Shown piece after piece: positions 34,722 to 42,995 of a stretch of 64,000 nucleotides of DNA. Made by a program: the position numbers and the translations under genes. The notes beneath the pieces are model-generated. The model made no database searches, was not told where the DNA came from, and worked only from the letters and a program-made list of their open reading frames with translations. The DNA is taken from positions 81,165 to 145,164 of the forward strand of contig NZ_JRMV01000196.1 in NCBI RefSeq assembly GCF_000758755.1. Reading direction: 5' to 3'. Positions within the stretch are counted from its first letter, which is position 1. Each line of letters opens with the position of its first letter. The stretch comes from Actinomyces sp. S6-Spd3. Its GTDB lineage: Bacteria > Actinomycetota > Actinomycetes > Actinomycetales > Actinomycetaceae.

Positions 34722-35915
34722 TTAGACCTGCGGTCGAAGCGAGAGTGTCATCGCTTCCAAAATCAGAGGGACTGACATGTTTGTTGTCAGCCGCTTTCGA
34801 GCTTCCTCAATCGCCTGGACGCGGGTCATGGTCTGCTGCGGCGTTGAGCGCGTAGCAAGTTCTTCGATGAGGTCCGTGCAGTCATCATTAATAGGTTCTT
34901 GATCGCTTCCCAGTTGACGCATGAGGACATCACGGTAAATCCCAAGAAGATCAACAAGCGCGCGATCAAGCGCGTCTTGAATAGCGCGCTTCGAGCGCCG
35001 TTTCTGTTCGTCCTCGAGCTCGCGAATGCGTGCGCGCTGGTGCGAGGCCGGGGTCTGGCCTTCCTCCATTCCAAGCTGGCGCATGAGTTCAGCTTTTTCG
35101 CGGGCATTACGTTCTTCGGATTGAGATTCTGCCTGAGCTTTCGCAATGGAATGCAGGTCTTCAGCGGCAAAAACAGCTTCGCCGACGGAACGCACCTGTG
35201 CCGGGGCAGTAATGATTGACCGGCGGCGTTGACGCATCTTCGGGTCTTTGGCGAGAGCCCGAGCCAAGCCGATATGCGATTGGGCTGCGCGGGCAGCAGA
35301 AAGTGCATCCGCGGGTTCAACCCCGTCACGACGAACGAGGAGATCTGCGACTGCGTGCGGATCTGGGATTCGCAACCCAAGGTGGCGGCATCGTGAACGA
35401 ATCGTTGTGATCATGTCTTCCGCACTGGGCGCACACAGCAACCACACGGTGCGTTCGGGAGGTTCCTCAACTGCCTTGAGAAGAACATTCGCGGTGCGTT
35501 CCATCATGCGGTCCGCATCTTCAATGACAATGACTCGCCAGCGTCCCTGCGAAGGAGCTGTCTGCGCGCGCACGACGATTTGTCGCACTTCATCGATGCG
35601 AATCTGGGTTGATTCCGTACTGAGGATTGTCACGTCCCCATTTGTCCGAGCCAGAGTTGTGACGCATCCCGGGCACTGACCACACCCTGGGACATCCCCC
35701 GTGCACTGTAAGGAGGCTGCAAAAGCCATGGCAGCAACGGATCGACCTGAGCCGGGAGGTCCGGTGATGAGCCACGCGTGGGTCATGGAGCGTGCTGCAT
35801 CATCAACGGGAATTCCTTGGGACGCGCGGTCGACGATTGCGCGGGCGGCGTCAGCAGCCTGTCGCAATACCGCCAGGGCGTGTTCCTGGCCAACCACTTC
35901 GTCCCAGACACTCAC
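34722..35915 (-). CDS. holB: DNA polymerase III subunit delta prime
   Basis: A 397-residue clamp-loader subunit. The AAA+ fold shows GPPGSGRS in place of a canonical Walker A, as expected for the ATP-inactive delta prime, a four-Cys zinc module (CTGDVPGCGQCPGC), the Walker B-like VIEDADRM, and the clamp-loader SRC motif TIRSRCRHL. The start is a GTG overlapping the tmk stop by 4 bp. The middle has a charged coiled-coil-prone stretch (about residues 260-310) longer than in Gram-negative homologues. Confidence 0.93.
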   Translation of the reverse strand: MSVWDEVVGQEHALAVLRQAADAARAIVDRASQGIPVDDAARSMTHAWLITGPPGSGRSVAAMAFAASLQCTGDVPGCGQCPGCVTTLARTNGDVTILSTESTQIRIDEVRQIVVRAQTAPSQGRWRVIVIEDADRMMERTANVLLKAVEEPPERTVWLLCAPSAEDMITTIRSRCRHLGLRIPDPHAVADLLVRRDGVEPADALSAARAAQSHIGLARALAKDPKMRQRRRSIITAPAQVRSVGEAVFAAEDLHSIAKAQAESQSEERNAREKAELMRQLGMEEGQTPASHQRARIRELEDEQKRRSKRAIQDALDRALVDLLGIYRDVLMRQLGSDQEPINDDCTDLIEELATRSTPQQTMTRVQAIEEARKRLTTNMSVPLILEAMTLSLRPQV

Positions 35916-36655
35916 AGGAGAATGCCGTCCTCTTCCAGAAGAGCCCAGAGCGTTGCCTGAGATTCAACGGGCTTGGCATTTTCTGTAGATTCCTCGGGCA
36001 GTCCCTGGAAGGCGGCATCAACGCGTTCTTCAAGGACTCCGCGGATTTCGCTGAAGACCTGATCTTCAGTTCCCACACCGTCGATGACAACGATACGATC
36101 TGCTTCAGAGTCTGCAAGCGCTAAGTACTGGTGACGAACGCGCTCATGGAATTCCATGGATTCGCGTTCCATTCGGTCCGGTTCACCGCCGCGACGCCTT
36201 GCGGCAACTTCTGGCGGAACATCAATGAGTAGCGTGAGGTTCGGGAGCAGGCTCTCCGTTGCCCACATGGACAGGCTGCGAATTTCGTCAACGCCCAGGC
36301 TTCGCGCGGCACCCTGGTATGCCAAAGACGAGTCGATGTAGCGATCAGCAAGCACAATTTCGCCGCGCTCCAAAGCCGGACGAATCAATGTCGCGACATG
36401 GTAGGCACGATCAGCGGCGTACAGCAGTGCCTCGGTGCGGGGATCAACGTCGTCTGGCCCGTTCTGAACCAATTGACGCAAGGTGGTGCCCAACTCAGTT
36501 CCACCGGGTTCCCGCGTGACAACCACCTGTTGTCCACGTTCTTCAAACCACTGGCGAACCCGCTGAATTTGGGTACTTTTGCCGGTCCCATCTCCCCCTT
36601 CGAAGGTGATGAAGAGTCCGCGCCCCGCCTGTGCACCACTACCCATTGATCTCAT
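35912..36655 (-). CDS. tmk: Thymidylate kinase
   Basis: Phosphorylates dTMP to dTDP for DNA synthesis; 247 residues. P-loop FEGGDGTGKST, DR(Y/X) motif ADRYIDSS, TREPGGTELG, and the lid region RRRGGEPDRME are present. The frame is open to 36841, but that would include an Arg-rich, low-quality head, so the ATG at 36655 (or 36646) is preferred. No strong ribosome binding site is visible. The last 35 residues extend beyond the usual end. Coupled to holB, 64 bp after topA. Confidence 0.93.
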   Translation of the reverse strand: MRSMGSGAQAGRGLFITFEGGDGTGKSTQIQRVRQWFEERGQQVVVTREPGGTELGTTLRQLVQNGPDDVDPRTEALLYAADRAYHVATLIRPALERGEIVLADRYIDSSLAYQGAARSLGVDEIRSLSMWATESLLPNLTLLIDVPPEVAARRRGGEPDRMERESMEFHERVRHQYLALADSEADRIVVIDGVGTEDQVFSEIRGVLEERVDAAFQGLPEESTENAKPVESQATLWALLEEDGILL

Positions 36656-36719
36656 GTCTCTATCTTGACAGTGCCCACCGGCATTTACGTCCATTTTGGA
36701 CCGGTCGGCGAAAGAACAT

Positions 36720-39443
36720 TTACTTCTTTGTCGAAGTCTTCTTCGTCGTGCGTCGAGTTGTTGTCTTCTTCGCAGTGGTCTTACGGGTGCGCTTGGGAGC
36801 CGGTCCCTTCGCGCGCTTGTCTGCAAGCAGCTCATACGCACGTTCAGCGGTCAGATCCTCGACGGTTTCGGCGCGAGGAACGGTCACATTAGTTTCACCA
36901 TCGGTGATGTAGGGCCCGAAACGACCGTCCTTGACGGTGACCTTCTTGCCCGAAACCGGATCTTCGCCAAACTCACGCAGCGGAGGCTTTGCTGCCCCGC
37001 GGCCTCGTTGTTTGGGCTGAGAGTAGATCTCCAGCGCCTCGTCCAGGGTGATCGTCAGAAGCTGGTCCTCGCTGGGAAGGGTGCGCGAATCGCTTCCCTT
37101 CTTCAGGTACGGGCCGTAGCGACCGTTTTGCGCGGTAATGACCTCACCGTCAGAGGGATCAACACCGACCTCACGCGGAAGCGAGAGCAGCGCAAGCGCA
37201 TCCTCCAACGTGATCGTCGCGAGATCCATCGACTTGAACAACGAGGCCGTGCGCGGTTTTGCCGCAGCCTTCTTTCGCGTCTTCTTCGCGGGCTTCCCGT
37301 CTTCAGAAGCTTCCGCTTCCTCGGTTTCTTCGGGCAGAATCTCCGTCACGTAGGGACCGTAGCGGCCGTTCTTTGCAACCAGCATGTGTCCGCTTGCGGG
37401 ATCGATTCCCAACTCGCGTCCATCATCTGCAGCAAGCGCGAAGAGTTCCGTGATCTTCTCTTCGGTCAGTTCATCGGGTGCGACCTCGGGCGGCACATTT
37501 GCGCGCGTCCCATCGGCCTTTTCCATGTAGGGTCCGTAACGGCCCACTCGCAGAGTGACGCCATTTCCCATGTCAATAGAGTTCACCGCACGGGCATCGA
37601 TATCGTCTCCCAGGGATTCAACCTGGAACTTCAGGCCGTCAGCGTCGCCCTTACCGTCTGCACCGAAGTAGAAGGTGCTCAAAAACTCGTGGCGATCTTC
37701 GCTTCCCGCAGCGATCTGGTCCAGATCGTTTTCCATCGATGCCGTGAAGTCGTAGTCGACCAAGTTCGACAGGTTTTCTTCCATCAGTCGCGTGACCGAG
37801 AAGGCCAGCCAAGTCGGAACCAAATACTGGCCTCGGTGGGTGACGTAGCCGCGATCACCAATGGTTTGAATCGTTGCCGCATAGGTTGAGGGGCGACCAA
37901 TTCCGAGCTCTTCCATGGTCTTCACCAGGGTTGCTTCGGTGTAGCGTCCCGGGGGCTGAGTCTGGTGTCCCTGCGCCTGCGCTTCTTCAAGCAGCGCAAG
38001 TTCCCCTTCGCCCACCTGAGGAAGGGTCTTCTCAGCATCGGTTGTTTCCGCGTCGTAGCGTCCCTTGTCCTGACCTTCCTGGTAGGCCAACCTGAACCCG
38101 GGGGACGTGATCACCGTTCCCGAGGCGCTGGACAGCACTGCGTGAGGCTGACCTTCGACCTCGACATCGGTCCGCACGCGGATGGTAGCGGTAAAGCCGA
38201 GTGCGTCTGCCATCTGCGAAGCGACGGTTCGCTTCCAGATCAAGTCATAAAGTGCAAGCTGCTGACGATTCAAAACCGAGGCGACTTGCGCGGGAGTGCG
38301 GAAGTGATCCCCAGCGGGGCGAATGGCCTCGTGAGCTTCTTGCGCACCCTTAGAGGTGGTGCCGTAGATGCGCGGCTTCTCAGCCACGGCCTCGGCCCCA
38401 TAAAGTTCCTTAGCCTGCTGGCGGGCAGCCCTGATGGCCTGCGAAGACAGGGCCGTAGAGTCAGTACGCATGTAGGTGATGAAACCCGACTCGTACAGGG
38501 ACTGAGCGGTCCGCATCGTCGAGGAAGCGTTCCAGTGGAGCTTGCGGGACGCTTCCTGCTGCAGCGTCGAAGTAGTGAAGGGAGCTGCTGGACGACGGCG
38601 GTAGGGCTTCTGCTGAACAGAATCGATCGCGGAATCACGCGCGGCCTCGAGCGCTGCGGCGAAAAGCGGCGCGGAATGGGCATCCAGGTGGAAGGCCTCG
38701 TTCTTGGTGGCCTTTGCGGAAAGTTGACCGTTTTCATCGAAGTCAGAACCGGTTGCGACGGGACGATCATCGATGTGCGAAACCTTTGCACCAAAAGACT
38801 GACCCGAAGCGGCAAACTGGGTATCGATCGACCAGTACTCCGCACTCACATGCGACATGCGGTCGCGCTCGCGATCAACAACCAAGCGCGTTGCAACCGA
38901 CTGAACGCGGCCCGCAGACAGGGAGGGACGAATCTTGCGCCAGAGCAGCGGCGAAACTTCGTAACCGTAAAGACGGTCAAGAATTCGGCGAGTTTCTTGG
39001 GCATCGACCAGATCGGTGTCGAGCTCGCGAGTATTTTCCAGAGCGCGCTGGATCGCTTCCTTCGTGATTTCATGGAAGACCATGCGGCGCACGGGAACCT
39101 TGGGCTTGAGGACTTGGAGAAGGTGCCAAGCGATAGCCTCACCTTCGCGGTCCTCATCAGTTGCCAGGAAGAGTTCGTCGGACTCTTTGAGGAGCTTCTT
39201 GAGCTCGGTGACCTTTTTCTTCTTGTCGGGATTGACAACGTAATAAGGGGTGAAGCCGTCCTCGACGTCGACGGCGAAGCGCCCGTAGGGACCCTTCTTC
39301 ATGTCGGCGGGCAGCTCCGAGGGCTGTGGCAGGTCGCGAATGTGACCGATCGAGGCGGTCACATGGTAGTCGGGTCCCAAGTATCCTTCGATCGTCGCCG
39401 CCTTGGCGGGAGACTCCACGATCACCAGCTTGGTCGCTGCCAT
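36720..39443 (-). CDS. topA: DNA topoisomerase I
   Basis: A 907-residue type IA topoisomerase that relaxes negative supercoils. The N-terminal Toprim domain has VIVESPAKA and the acidic ATDEDREGEAIAW; the catalytic Tyr is in GFITYMRTDST at about residue 322. The actinobacterial C-terminus consists of four repeats of the type NGRYGPYV (from about 600 on) without zinc cysteines, ending in a Lys/Arg/Thr-rich tail typical of the group that aids processivity. Monocistronic start or head of topA-tmk-holB. Confidence 0.96.
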   Translation of the reverse strand: MAATKLVIVESPAKAATIEGYLGPDYHVTASIGHIRDLPQPSELPADMKKGPYGRFAVDVEDGFTPYYVVNPDKKKKVTELKKLLKESDELFLATDEDREGEAIAWHLLQVLKPKVPVRRMVFHEITKEAIQRALENTRELDTDLVDAQETRRILDRLYGYEVSPLLWRKIRPSLSAGRVQSVATRLVVDRERDRMSHVSAEYWSIDTQFAASGQSFGAKVSHIDDRPVATGSDFDENGQLSAKATKNEAFHLDAHSAPLFAAALEAARDSAIDSVQQKPYRRRPAAPFTTSTLQQEASRKLHWNASSTMRTAQSLYESGFITYMRTDSTALSSQAIRAARQQAKELYGAEAVAEKPRIYGTTSKGAQEAHEAIRPAGDHFRTPAQVASVLNRQQLALYDLIWKRTVASQMADALGFTATIRVRTDVEVEGQPHAVLSSASGTVITSPGFRLAYQEGQDKGRYDAETTDAEKTLPQVGEGELALLEEAQAQGHQTQPPGRYTEATLVKTMEELGIGRPSTYAATIQTIGDRGYVTHRGQYLVPTWLAFSVTRLMEENLSNLVDYDFTASMENDLDQIAAGSEDRHEFLSTFYFGADGKGDADGLKFQVESLGDDIDARAVNSIDMGNGVTLRVGRYGPYMEKADGTRANVPPEVAPDELTEEKITELFALAADDGRELGIDPASGHMLVAKNGRYGPYVTEILPEETEEAEASEDGKPAKKTRKKAAAKPRTASLFKSMDLATITLEDALALLSLPREVGVDPSDGEVITAQNGRYGPYLKKGSDSRTLPSEDQLLTITLDEALEIYSQPKQRGRGAAKPPLREFGEDPVSGKKVTVKDGRFGPYITDGETNVTVPRAETVEDLTAERAYELLADKRAKGPAPKRTRKTTAKKTTTRRTTKKTSTKK

Positions 39444-39826
39444 TGTTTGTCCCTTCCGTTGCTACCTCGTATTTGTAGCACCCTTTGCTGGTCCTCCGAT
39501 GGCGAGCGCCGGCGGAGTACCACTGGGTAGGACCTTACCGCGTTACGAGGCTTTCCGGGAACCGATGTGCTTTTCCGCGCGTCTTTTGTGGATAATTTTC
39601 GAGGCCGTGGCGACCCCCACGCGCGCACCCGCGCCTCCATGTCCATCGGCGGCAAGCCGGTCGTCCAGTAACGACACCGCCGCGCACAGGACGTAGAATG
39701 AGTCGTCAGTCCTGATACGCGAACCGCACAGTCCAGTAGGAAGTCTGGACGATGCCTCGCATCCGTCGCTGCGTCGAGCAGAATCCAGCGTCATCGGGTC
39801 CACCGTGGTGTACCTGGAGACGAGTA
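39444..39826. other. Gap between topA and the DUF2992 gene with structured leader
   Basis: No gene is seen in these 383 bp. The left half should contain the topA promoter on the minus strand, which I could not pin down. The right half carries a plus-strand promoter and a leader of about 120 nt with back-to-back perfect hairpins: GTCCAG/CTGGAC at 39731-39750 and GATGC/GCATC at 39751-39763, then a less regular G+C-rich part before the ribosome binding site. Confidence 0.55.
39671..39699 (+). promoter_or_regulatory. Promoter of the DUF2992 gene
   Basis: ACGACA (39671-39676) and TAGAAT (39694-39699) are separated by 17 bp on the plus strand. Transcription would start near 39706 and leave a leader of about 120 nt. 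Confidence 0.5.
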
Positions 39827-40253
39827 ATGAAGACGGAATTCACACTATATTTCGATGGCCAGTTCTGGGTCGGTGTCATTGAGCGCCACGAGGCCGATCG
39901 TGTTCGCGCCGTTCGAATCGTGTTCGGTGCGCAACCCTCAGACGCGGAACTCTACGAGTTCCTTCTTGCTCACGCAAATGCGCTCTTATCCCGCCTCGAC
40001 GAGGCCGCTTGGGCTTCCGATATCGGTCAATGCCAGGCGACGCATCACAACCCCAAACGGCGCACAGCGCCAAGCGTCCCATCTCGCTCGCCGCGCGCTT
40101 CCGTCCACTGCGTCGCAGGCAGCGATTCAAGCAGAACGAGAACGCACGGCGCAAGAACAAGCTTCCGCAACCAGGAAGGAGAAACGAGAGAAAGCTGAAG
40201 AGAAACGCCAACTCGCCCGCCTGAAAGCGAAAGCTCGCCACCGCGGCCACTAA
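39827..40253 (+). pseudogene. DUF2992 (YjdF-like) gene with a frameshift
   Basis: The ATG at 39827, behind GGAGACGAG, opens a frame with the DUF2992 N-terminus (TLYFDGQFWVGVIE, then VFGAQPSDAELYEFL) up to HHNPKRR near 40060. The second half of the family, an Arg/Lys/Glu-rich helix ending KARHRGH, continues in another frame (reading from 40062) to the TAA at 40253. Dropping one base at about 40060-40061 restores a single 141-residue-class protein with the family's NPKRxQR junction. So this is a recent one-base insertion, a sequencing error, or (less likely) programmed frameshifting. The protein's job is unknown; in Firmicutes the gene follows the azaaromatic-sensing yjdF riboswitch. Confidence 0.75.
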
Positions 40254-40383
40254 GGACTGCACATTAACCTCTCGGCACGCACGTAAACCCCATGACCTGC
40301 GCGTGTGCGGCGCTGCATTCCTCGCCCCGGTGGCCACTTTCGCGCCGCTGCTGTTCTGAGGATTTCTCAGTAGTCGCCGTTTC

Positions 40384-40425
40384 CTCCCCCGCAGGCCCCA
40401 ACCAGGGCTCGCGGGGGAGAATTTT
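40384..40425 (+). terminator. Terminator or attenuator upstream of ABC-F
   Basis: CTCCCCCGC (40384-40392) pairs perfectly with GCGGGGGAG (40411-40419), with further pairing of AGGCCC and GGGCT in the loop, followed by AATTTT. It could simply end DUF2992 transcription or act as an attenuator on read-through into the ABC-F gene. Confidence 0.75.
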
Positions 40426-40430
40426 GTCCA

Positions 40431-40502
40431 GGCGTCCTCCCGCATGCTCATGTCGTCCGTCGGCAAGCCGTTAGTCTTGTCAGACAGCCCCGGGAGGACG
40501 CC
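40431..40502 (+). ncRNA. Putative multi-stem RNA element
   Basis: GGCGTCCTCCCG (40431-40442) and CGGGAGGACGCC (40491-40502) form a perfect 12-bp closing stem. Inside are three short hairpins: CATG/CATG (40443-40452), CGGC-AA-GCCG (40461-40470) and GTCT/AGAC (40474-40485). A long closing stem around a multi-branch loop is the layout of many riboswitches and attenuators. I do not recognise the class, and a second copy was not found. Confidence 0.45.
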
Positions 40503-40545
40503 CCCATTTCCGTGCAGAACTGCCGCGCCTGCGCGCCGTTGCCGG

Positions 40546-40569
40546 TATAATGTCCCCATGGACTCCTGA
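40546..40569 (+). promoter_or_regulatory. TATAAT box and leaderless three-codon leader ORF
   Basis: A consensus TATAAT at 40546-40551 is followed after 6 bp by ATG GAC TCC TGA (40558-40569), so transcription would begin on or next to the A of the ATG and produce a leaderless Met-Asp-Ser mini-ORF. Its stop codon overlaps the left arm of the next hairpin by two bases. No good -35 is seen. Confidence 0.5.
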
Positions 40570-40611
40570 CATAATGCCTCCCTGCCCCTCCTCCCCTAGG
40601 TGCATTATGTC
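40568..40611 (+). promoter_or_regulatory. Hairpin sequestering the ABC-F start codon
   Basis: GACATAATGC (40568-40577) pairs perfectly with GCATTATGTC (40602-40611) over 10 bp. The right arm contains the ABC-F ATG (40607) and the loop ends with the AGGTG ribosome binding site. Ribosomes stalled on the mini-ORF just upstream would cover the left arm and free the start. Confidence 0.65.
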
Positions 40612-42313
40612 CACGATTGTCTTTTCCCACGTCTTCTTTTCCTACGGCACGCTGCCCGTCCTCACAAACGTCTCCTTCACGTGTGGGCCCGCCGACCGCC
40701 TCGCCGTTGTCGGCCCGAACGGGATCGGCAAGTCAACGCTGCTGGCCCTCGCAGCGGGCCGACTCCAGCCGGACTCCGGAACGATCGCCGGTCCAACACT
40801 CTCCGCGACCCAGCTAGTTCCCCCAATTCATCGGCCCGCGGCTACGCGGTCAGCACCGGGAGTCCCTCTGGCGTCCCGCCCTCCGCTCGCGGGAGACAGG
40901 GAGTCCCGCACCGTCGCACAGCTCATCGATGCCGCCACGTCAGGCATCCGCGGGCTGGCGGCGCGCTTCGACTTCCTCACCGAGCACCTCGCCACGGACC
41001 CCTCTCCGCGCGACGAAGCGGAGTACGACCGCGTCCTAGCGGCGATGATCACGCGGGACGCGTGGACCATCGACACGCGCCTCGAACAGACCCTGGAGGC
41101 CCTCGACCTAGGAGGCCTCGACCGCTCCCGCCCCCTCTCCTCCCTCTCTCCAGGGCAGCGTGCCCGCCTGCGCCTGGCCCTCACCCTCGTCGATCGACCA
41201 GAGGCCCTCGTCCTGGACGAACCGACGAACCACCTGGACACTGACGGGCGCGAGCACCTAGCACACACAATCGACGACTGGCAGGGGCCGGTGCTCATGA
41301 CCAGCCACGACCGGGCCTTTATTGAGCGCACGGCGACGGCGCTGCTCGACCTGGATCCGACACCGTGGCGGGCGCTGGCAATCTCCAAGGGAGAGCCCGC
41401 GGACTTCGGGGCGTACAGGGTAGGAGGATCCTACTCGGACTACCTGCGCAACAAGGCCGCCGCACGCTCGCGACACACAGCGATCCATGCGGAACAGCAG
41501 GCCGAGAAACGCCGACTCGTATCTCACCAGCGGGATTCGATGGTGGTGGGGCATGCGCGCTTCAAACCCCGCACCGAGATACGGATGGCACAGAAGTACT
41601 ATGCAGACCGCGCCCAAACTGTGTCGAAGAGGCGCATCAACGACGACTCCCGGAGGCTGTCGGTTCTCGCGGCACACGAAGTCCCCAAGCCCCGCTATGA
41701 CCAGGGCGGGTTCTCTTTCCCCCGCGCGATGAGGACCACCACGGGCGGGACATCACCGCACCCACACGCAATGGGCATCGCCCTGGCCGTCCGCGGCGCG
41801 TCGGTCAAGGGACGCCTTGCACCGACCTCCTTCGAGGTGCGCTACGGCGAGCACCTCCTCGTCGCGGGGCCCAACGGGTCGGGCAAGACCACCCTGCTGG
41901 AGTGGATCGCACGCGGGGCGCCCAGCGGGGCGCAAGGATGCATCGACGCCACCTCCGGGGTCGTCCTCGTGCCCCAGGTGCTCCCGCGGCCCGGCGACCC
42001 CCTAATCCCCGAGAATGCGTGGTACCTGGGCATCGGGGAGGCCGGGAAGGGATTCGTCCCCCCAGCGGCGTGGAACCGGCCGCTCGGTGAGCTCTCCGCA
42101 GGAAACCAACGCAGGGCACAGCTGGCGTTCGCGGCGCGGGCCGACGCTCAGATCCTCGTGATCGATGAGCCCACGAACTACCTGGACCTGAACGCCCTGG
42201 AGTCCCTCGAAGAGGCGATGCGCGAGTGGGAGGGAACCCTGGTTATCTCAACGCACGACGAGTGGCTGATCACCCGCTGGTGGGGCAGAATCCATCAACT
42301 CGGCGGGACGTGA
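40607..42313 (+). CDS. ABC-F protein, probably antibiotic-resistance type
   Basis: A soluble 568-residue protein with two ABC ATPase domains and no membrane segment. Domain 1 has GPNGIGKST, LSPGQRARL and LVLDEPTNHLD; domain 2 has GPNGSGKTT, LSAGNQRRAQL and LVIDEPTNYLD. Between them lies a charged linker of about 100 residues (from about 250) corresponding to the P-site tRNA interaction motif. It acts on ribosomes; drug resistance by displacing an antibiotic is likely but not proven. The ATG at 40607 is preferred over the upstream 40550 because the extra residues are not family-like. G+C is visibly higher than in neighbours (for example 43 of 60 bases at 41161-41220), suggesting acquisition. 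Confidence 0.85.
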   Translation: MSTIVFSHVFFSYGTLPVLTNVSFTCGPADRLAVVGPNGIGKSTLLALAAGRLQPDSGTIAGPTLSATQLVPPIHRPAATRSAPGVPLASRPPLAGDRESRTVAQLIDAATSGIRGLAARFDFLTEHLATDPSPRDEAEYDRVLAAMITRDAWTIDTRLEQTLEALDLGGLDRSRPLSSLSPGQRARLRLALTLVDRPEALVLDEPTNHLDTDGREHLAHTIDDWQGPVLMTSHDRAFIERTATALLDLDPTPWRALAISKGEPADFGAYRVGGSYSDYLRNKAAARSRHTAIHAEQQAEKRRLVSHQRDSMVVGHARFKPRTEIRMAQKYYADRAQTVSKRRINDDSRRLSVLAAHEVPKPRYDQGGFSFPRAMRTTTGGTSPHPHAMGIALAVRGASVKGRLAPTSFEVRYGEHLLVAGPNGSGKTTLLEWIARGAPSGAQGCIDATSGVVLVPQVLPRPGDPLIPENAWYLGIGEAGKGFVPPAAWNRPLGELSAGNQRRAQLAFAARADAQILVIDEPTNYLDLNALESLEEAMREWEGTLVISTHDEWLITRWWGRIHQLGGT

Positions 42314-42407
42314 GGGAAGCAAGGACCCCCACATCGAACAGTCCCACATCGCACGGAGTCACTGTCCCCTCGCGCGTCACTCACTGACTGGGAACACAGT
42401 AACAGGA

Positions 42408-42429
42408 TATGTACAATATTTTGTACATA
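42408..42429. promoter_or_regulatory. YefM operator
   Basis: TATGTACAA and TTGTACATA form a perfect 9-bp inverted repeat around TATT, containing two TGTACA hexamers. YefM-type antitoxins repress their own operons through TGTACA palindromes. The site lies 22 bp before the antitoxin start. Confidence 0.85.
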
Positions 42430-42451
42430 CGTGACGAAGTGAGGAGCCTCC

Positions 42452-42715
42452 ATGAAGACCATGACCTACAGCGAGTCGCGCGCACGCTACGCCGAGGTCC
42501 TCGATCAGGTCGTCAACGACCGTGAGGAAATCATCATCACCCGCCAGGGACACGAAAGCGCCGTCATCATGGCGCTTGACGAGTACGAGTCCCTCATGGA
42601 AACCGTCTACCTCATGCAGTCCCCCGCGAACGCCCGCCACCTGCGTGAATCGATCGCCCGCCACCGCGCTGGTGAGGGTGTCGTCCACGACCTCGTTGAC
42701 TTAGACGAAAACTGA
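42452..42715 (+). CDS. yefM: YefM antitoxin (Phd/YefM family)
   Basis: An 87-residue antitoxin. The N-terminal DNA-binding part MTYSESRARYAEVLDQVVNDREEIIITRQGHESAVIM is typical Phd/YefM, and the acidic C-terminus (from about 60) would wrap the toxin. The ATG follows GAGGAG. Two bases separate it from the toxin gene; it neutralises YoeB and autorepresses from the TGTACA palindrome. Confidence 0.94.
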   Translation: MKTMTYSESRARYAEVLDQVVNDREEIIITRQGHESAVIMALDEYESLMETVYLMQSPANARHLRESIARHRAGEGVVHDLVDLDEN

Positions 42716-42717
42716 CC

Positions 42718-42984
42718 ATGCACATCACATGGGACGAGGAAGCCTGGAACGACTATGTCTGGTGGCAGTTCGAGGACCGCAAGACCCTCAAACGCATCAA
42801 CGCACTTATCAAAGACATCCAGCACAACGGAAACGAGGGCATTGGCAAACCTGAACCCCTCCGCTACGAGTTTTCGGGGTACTGGTCACGTCGAATCGAC
42901 TCACGTCACCGCCTGATCTACCAGATCAGCGACGACGGTAAAACCCTCTGGATTATCTCCTGCCGCTACCACTACGGCCAGTAG
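42718..42984 (+). CDS. yoeB: YoeB toxin (ribosome-dependent mRNA interferase)
   Basis: An 88-residue RelE-superfamily toxin of the Txe/YoeB type, which cleaves mRNA in the ribosomal A site. Features include WDEEAWNDYVWWQ at the N-terminus, GIGKPEPLRYEFSGYWSRRID and the C-terminal active-site CRYHYGQ with the His and Tyr. Full length with all key residues, so it is probably active. Confidence 0.95.
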   Translation: MHITWDEEAWNDYVWWQFEDRKTLKRINALIKDIQHNGNEGIGKPEPLRYEFSGYWSRRIDSRHRLIYQISDDGKTLWIISCRYHYGQ

Positions 42985-42995
42985 CTCCCAAGGTT

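Larger units (their letters stand above)
40254..40606 (+). other. Structured region between DUF2992 and ABC-F genes
   Basis: These 353 bp hold no convincing gene but are packed with secondary-structure potential: a terminator (40384-40425), a 12-bp stem closing three small hairpins (40431-40502), a TATAAT box, a three-codon ORF and a start-codon-sequestering hairpin. A frame at 40292-40474 beginning MTCACAALHSS has no ribosome binding site and was not called. Confidence 0.6.

Noticed and set aside
37965..39530. Long plus-strand frame of 521 codons
   Set aside because: Antisense to topA, whose domains are intact throughout; a shadow of the G+C-biased third positions.
40292..40474. Possible 60-codon leader peptide with several Cys codons
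   Set aside because: No ribosome binding site or leaderless promoter fits its ATG, and it runs through the terminator and closing stem; too weak to call a gene.
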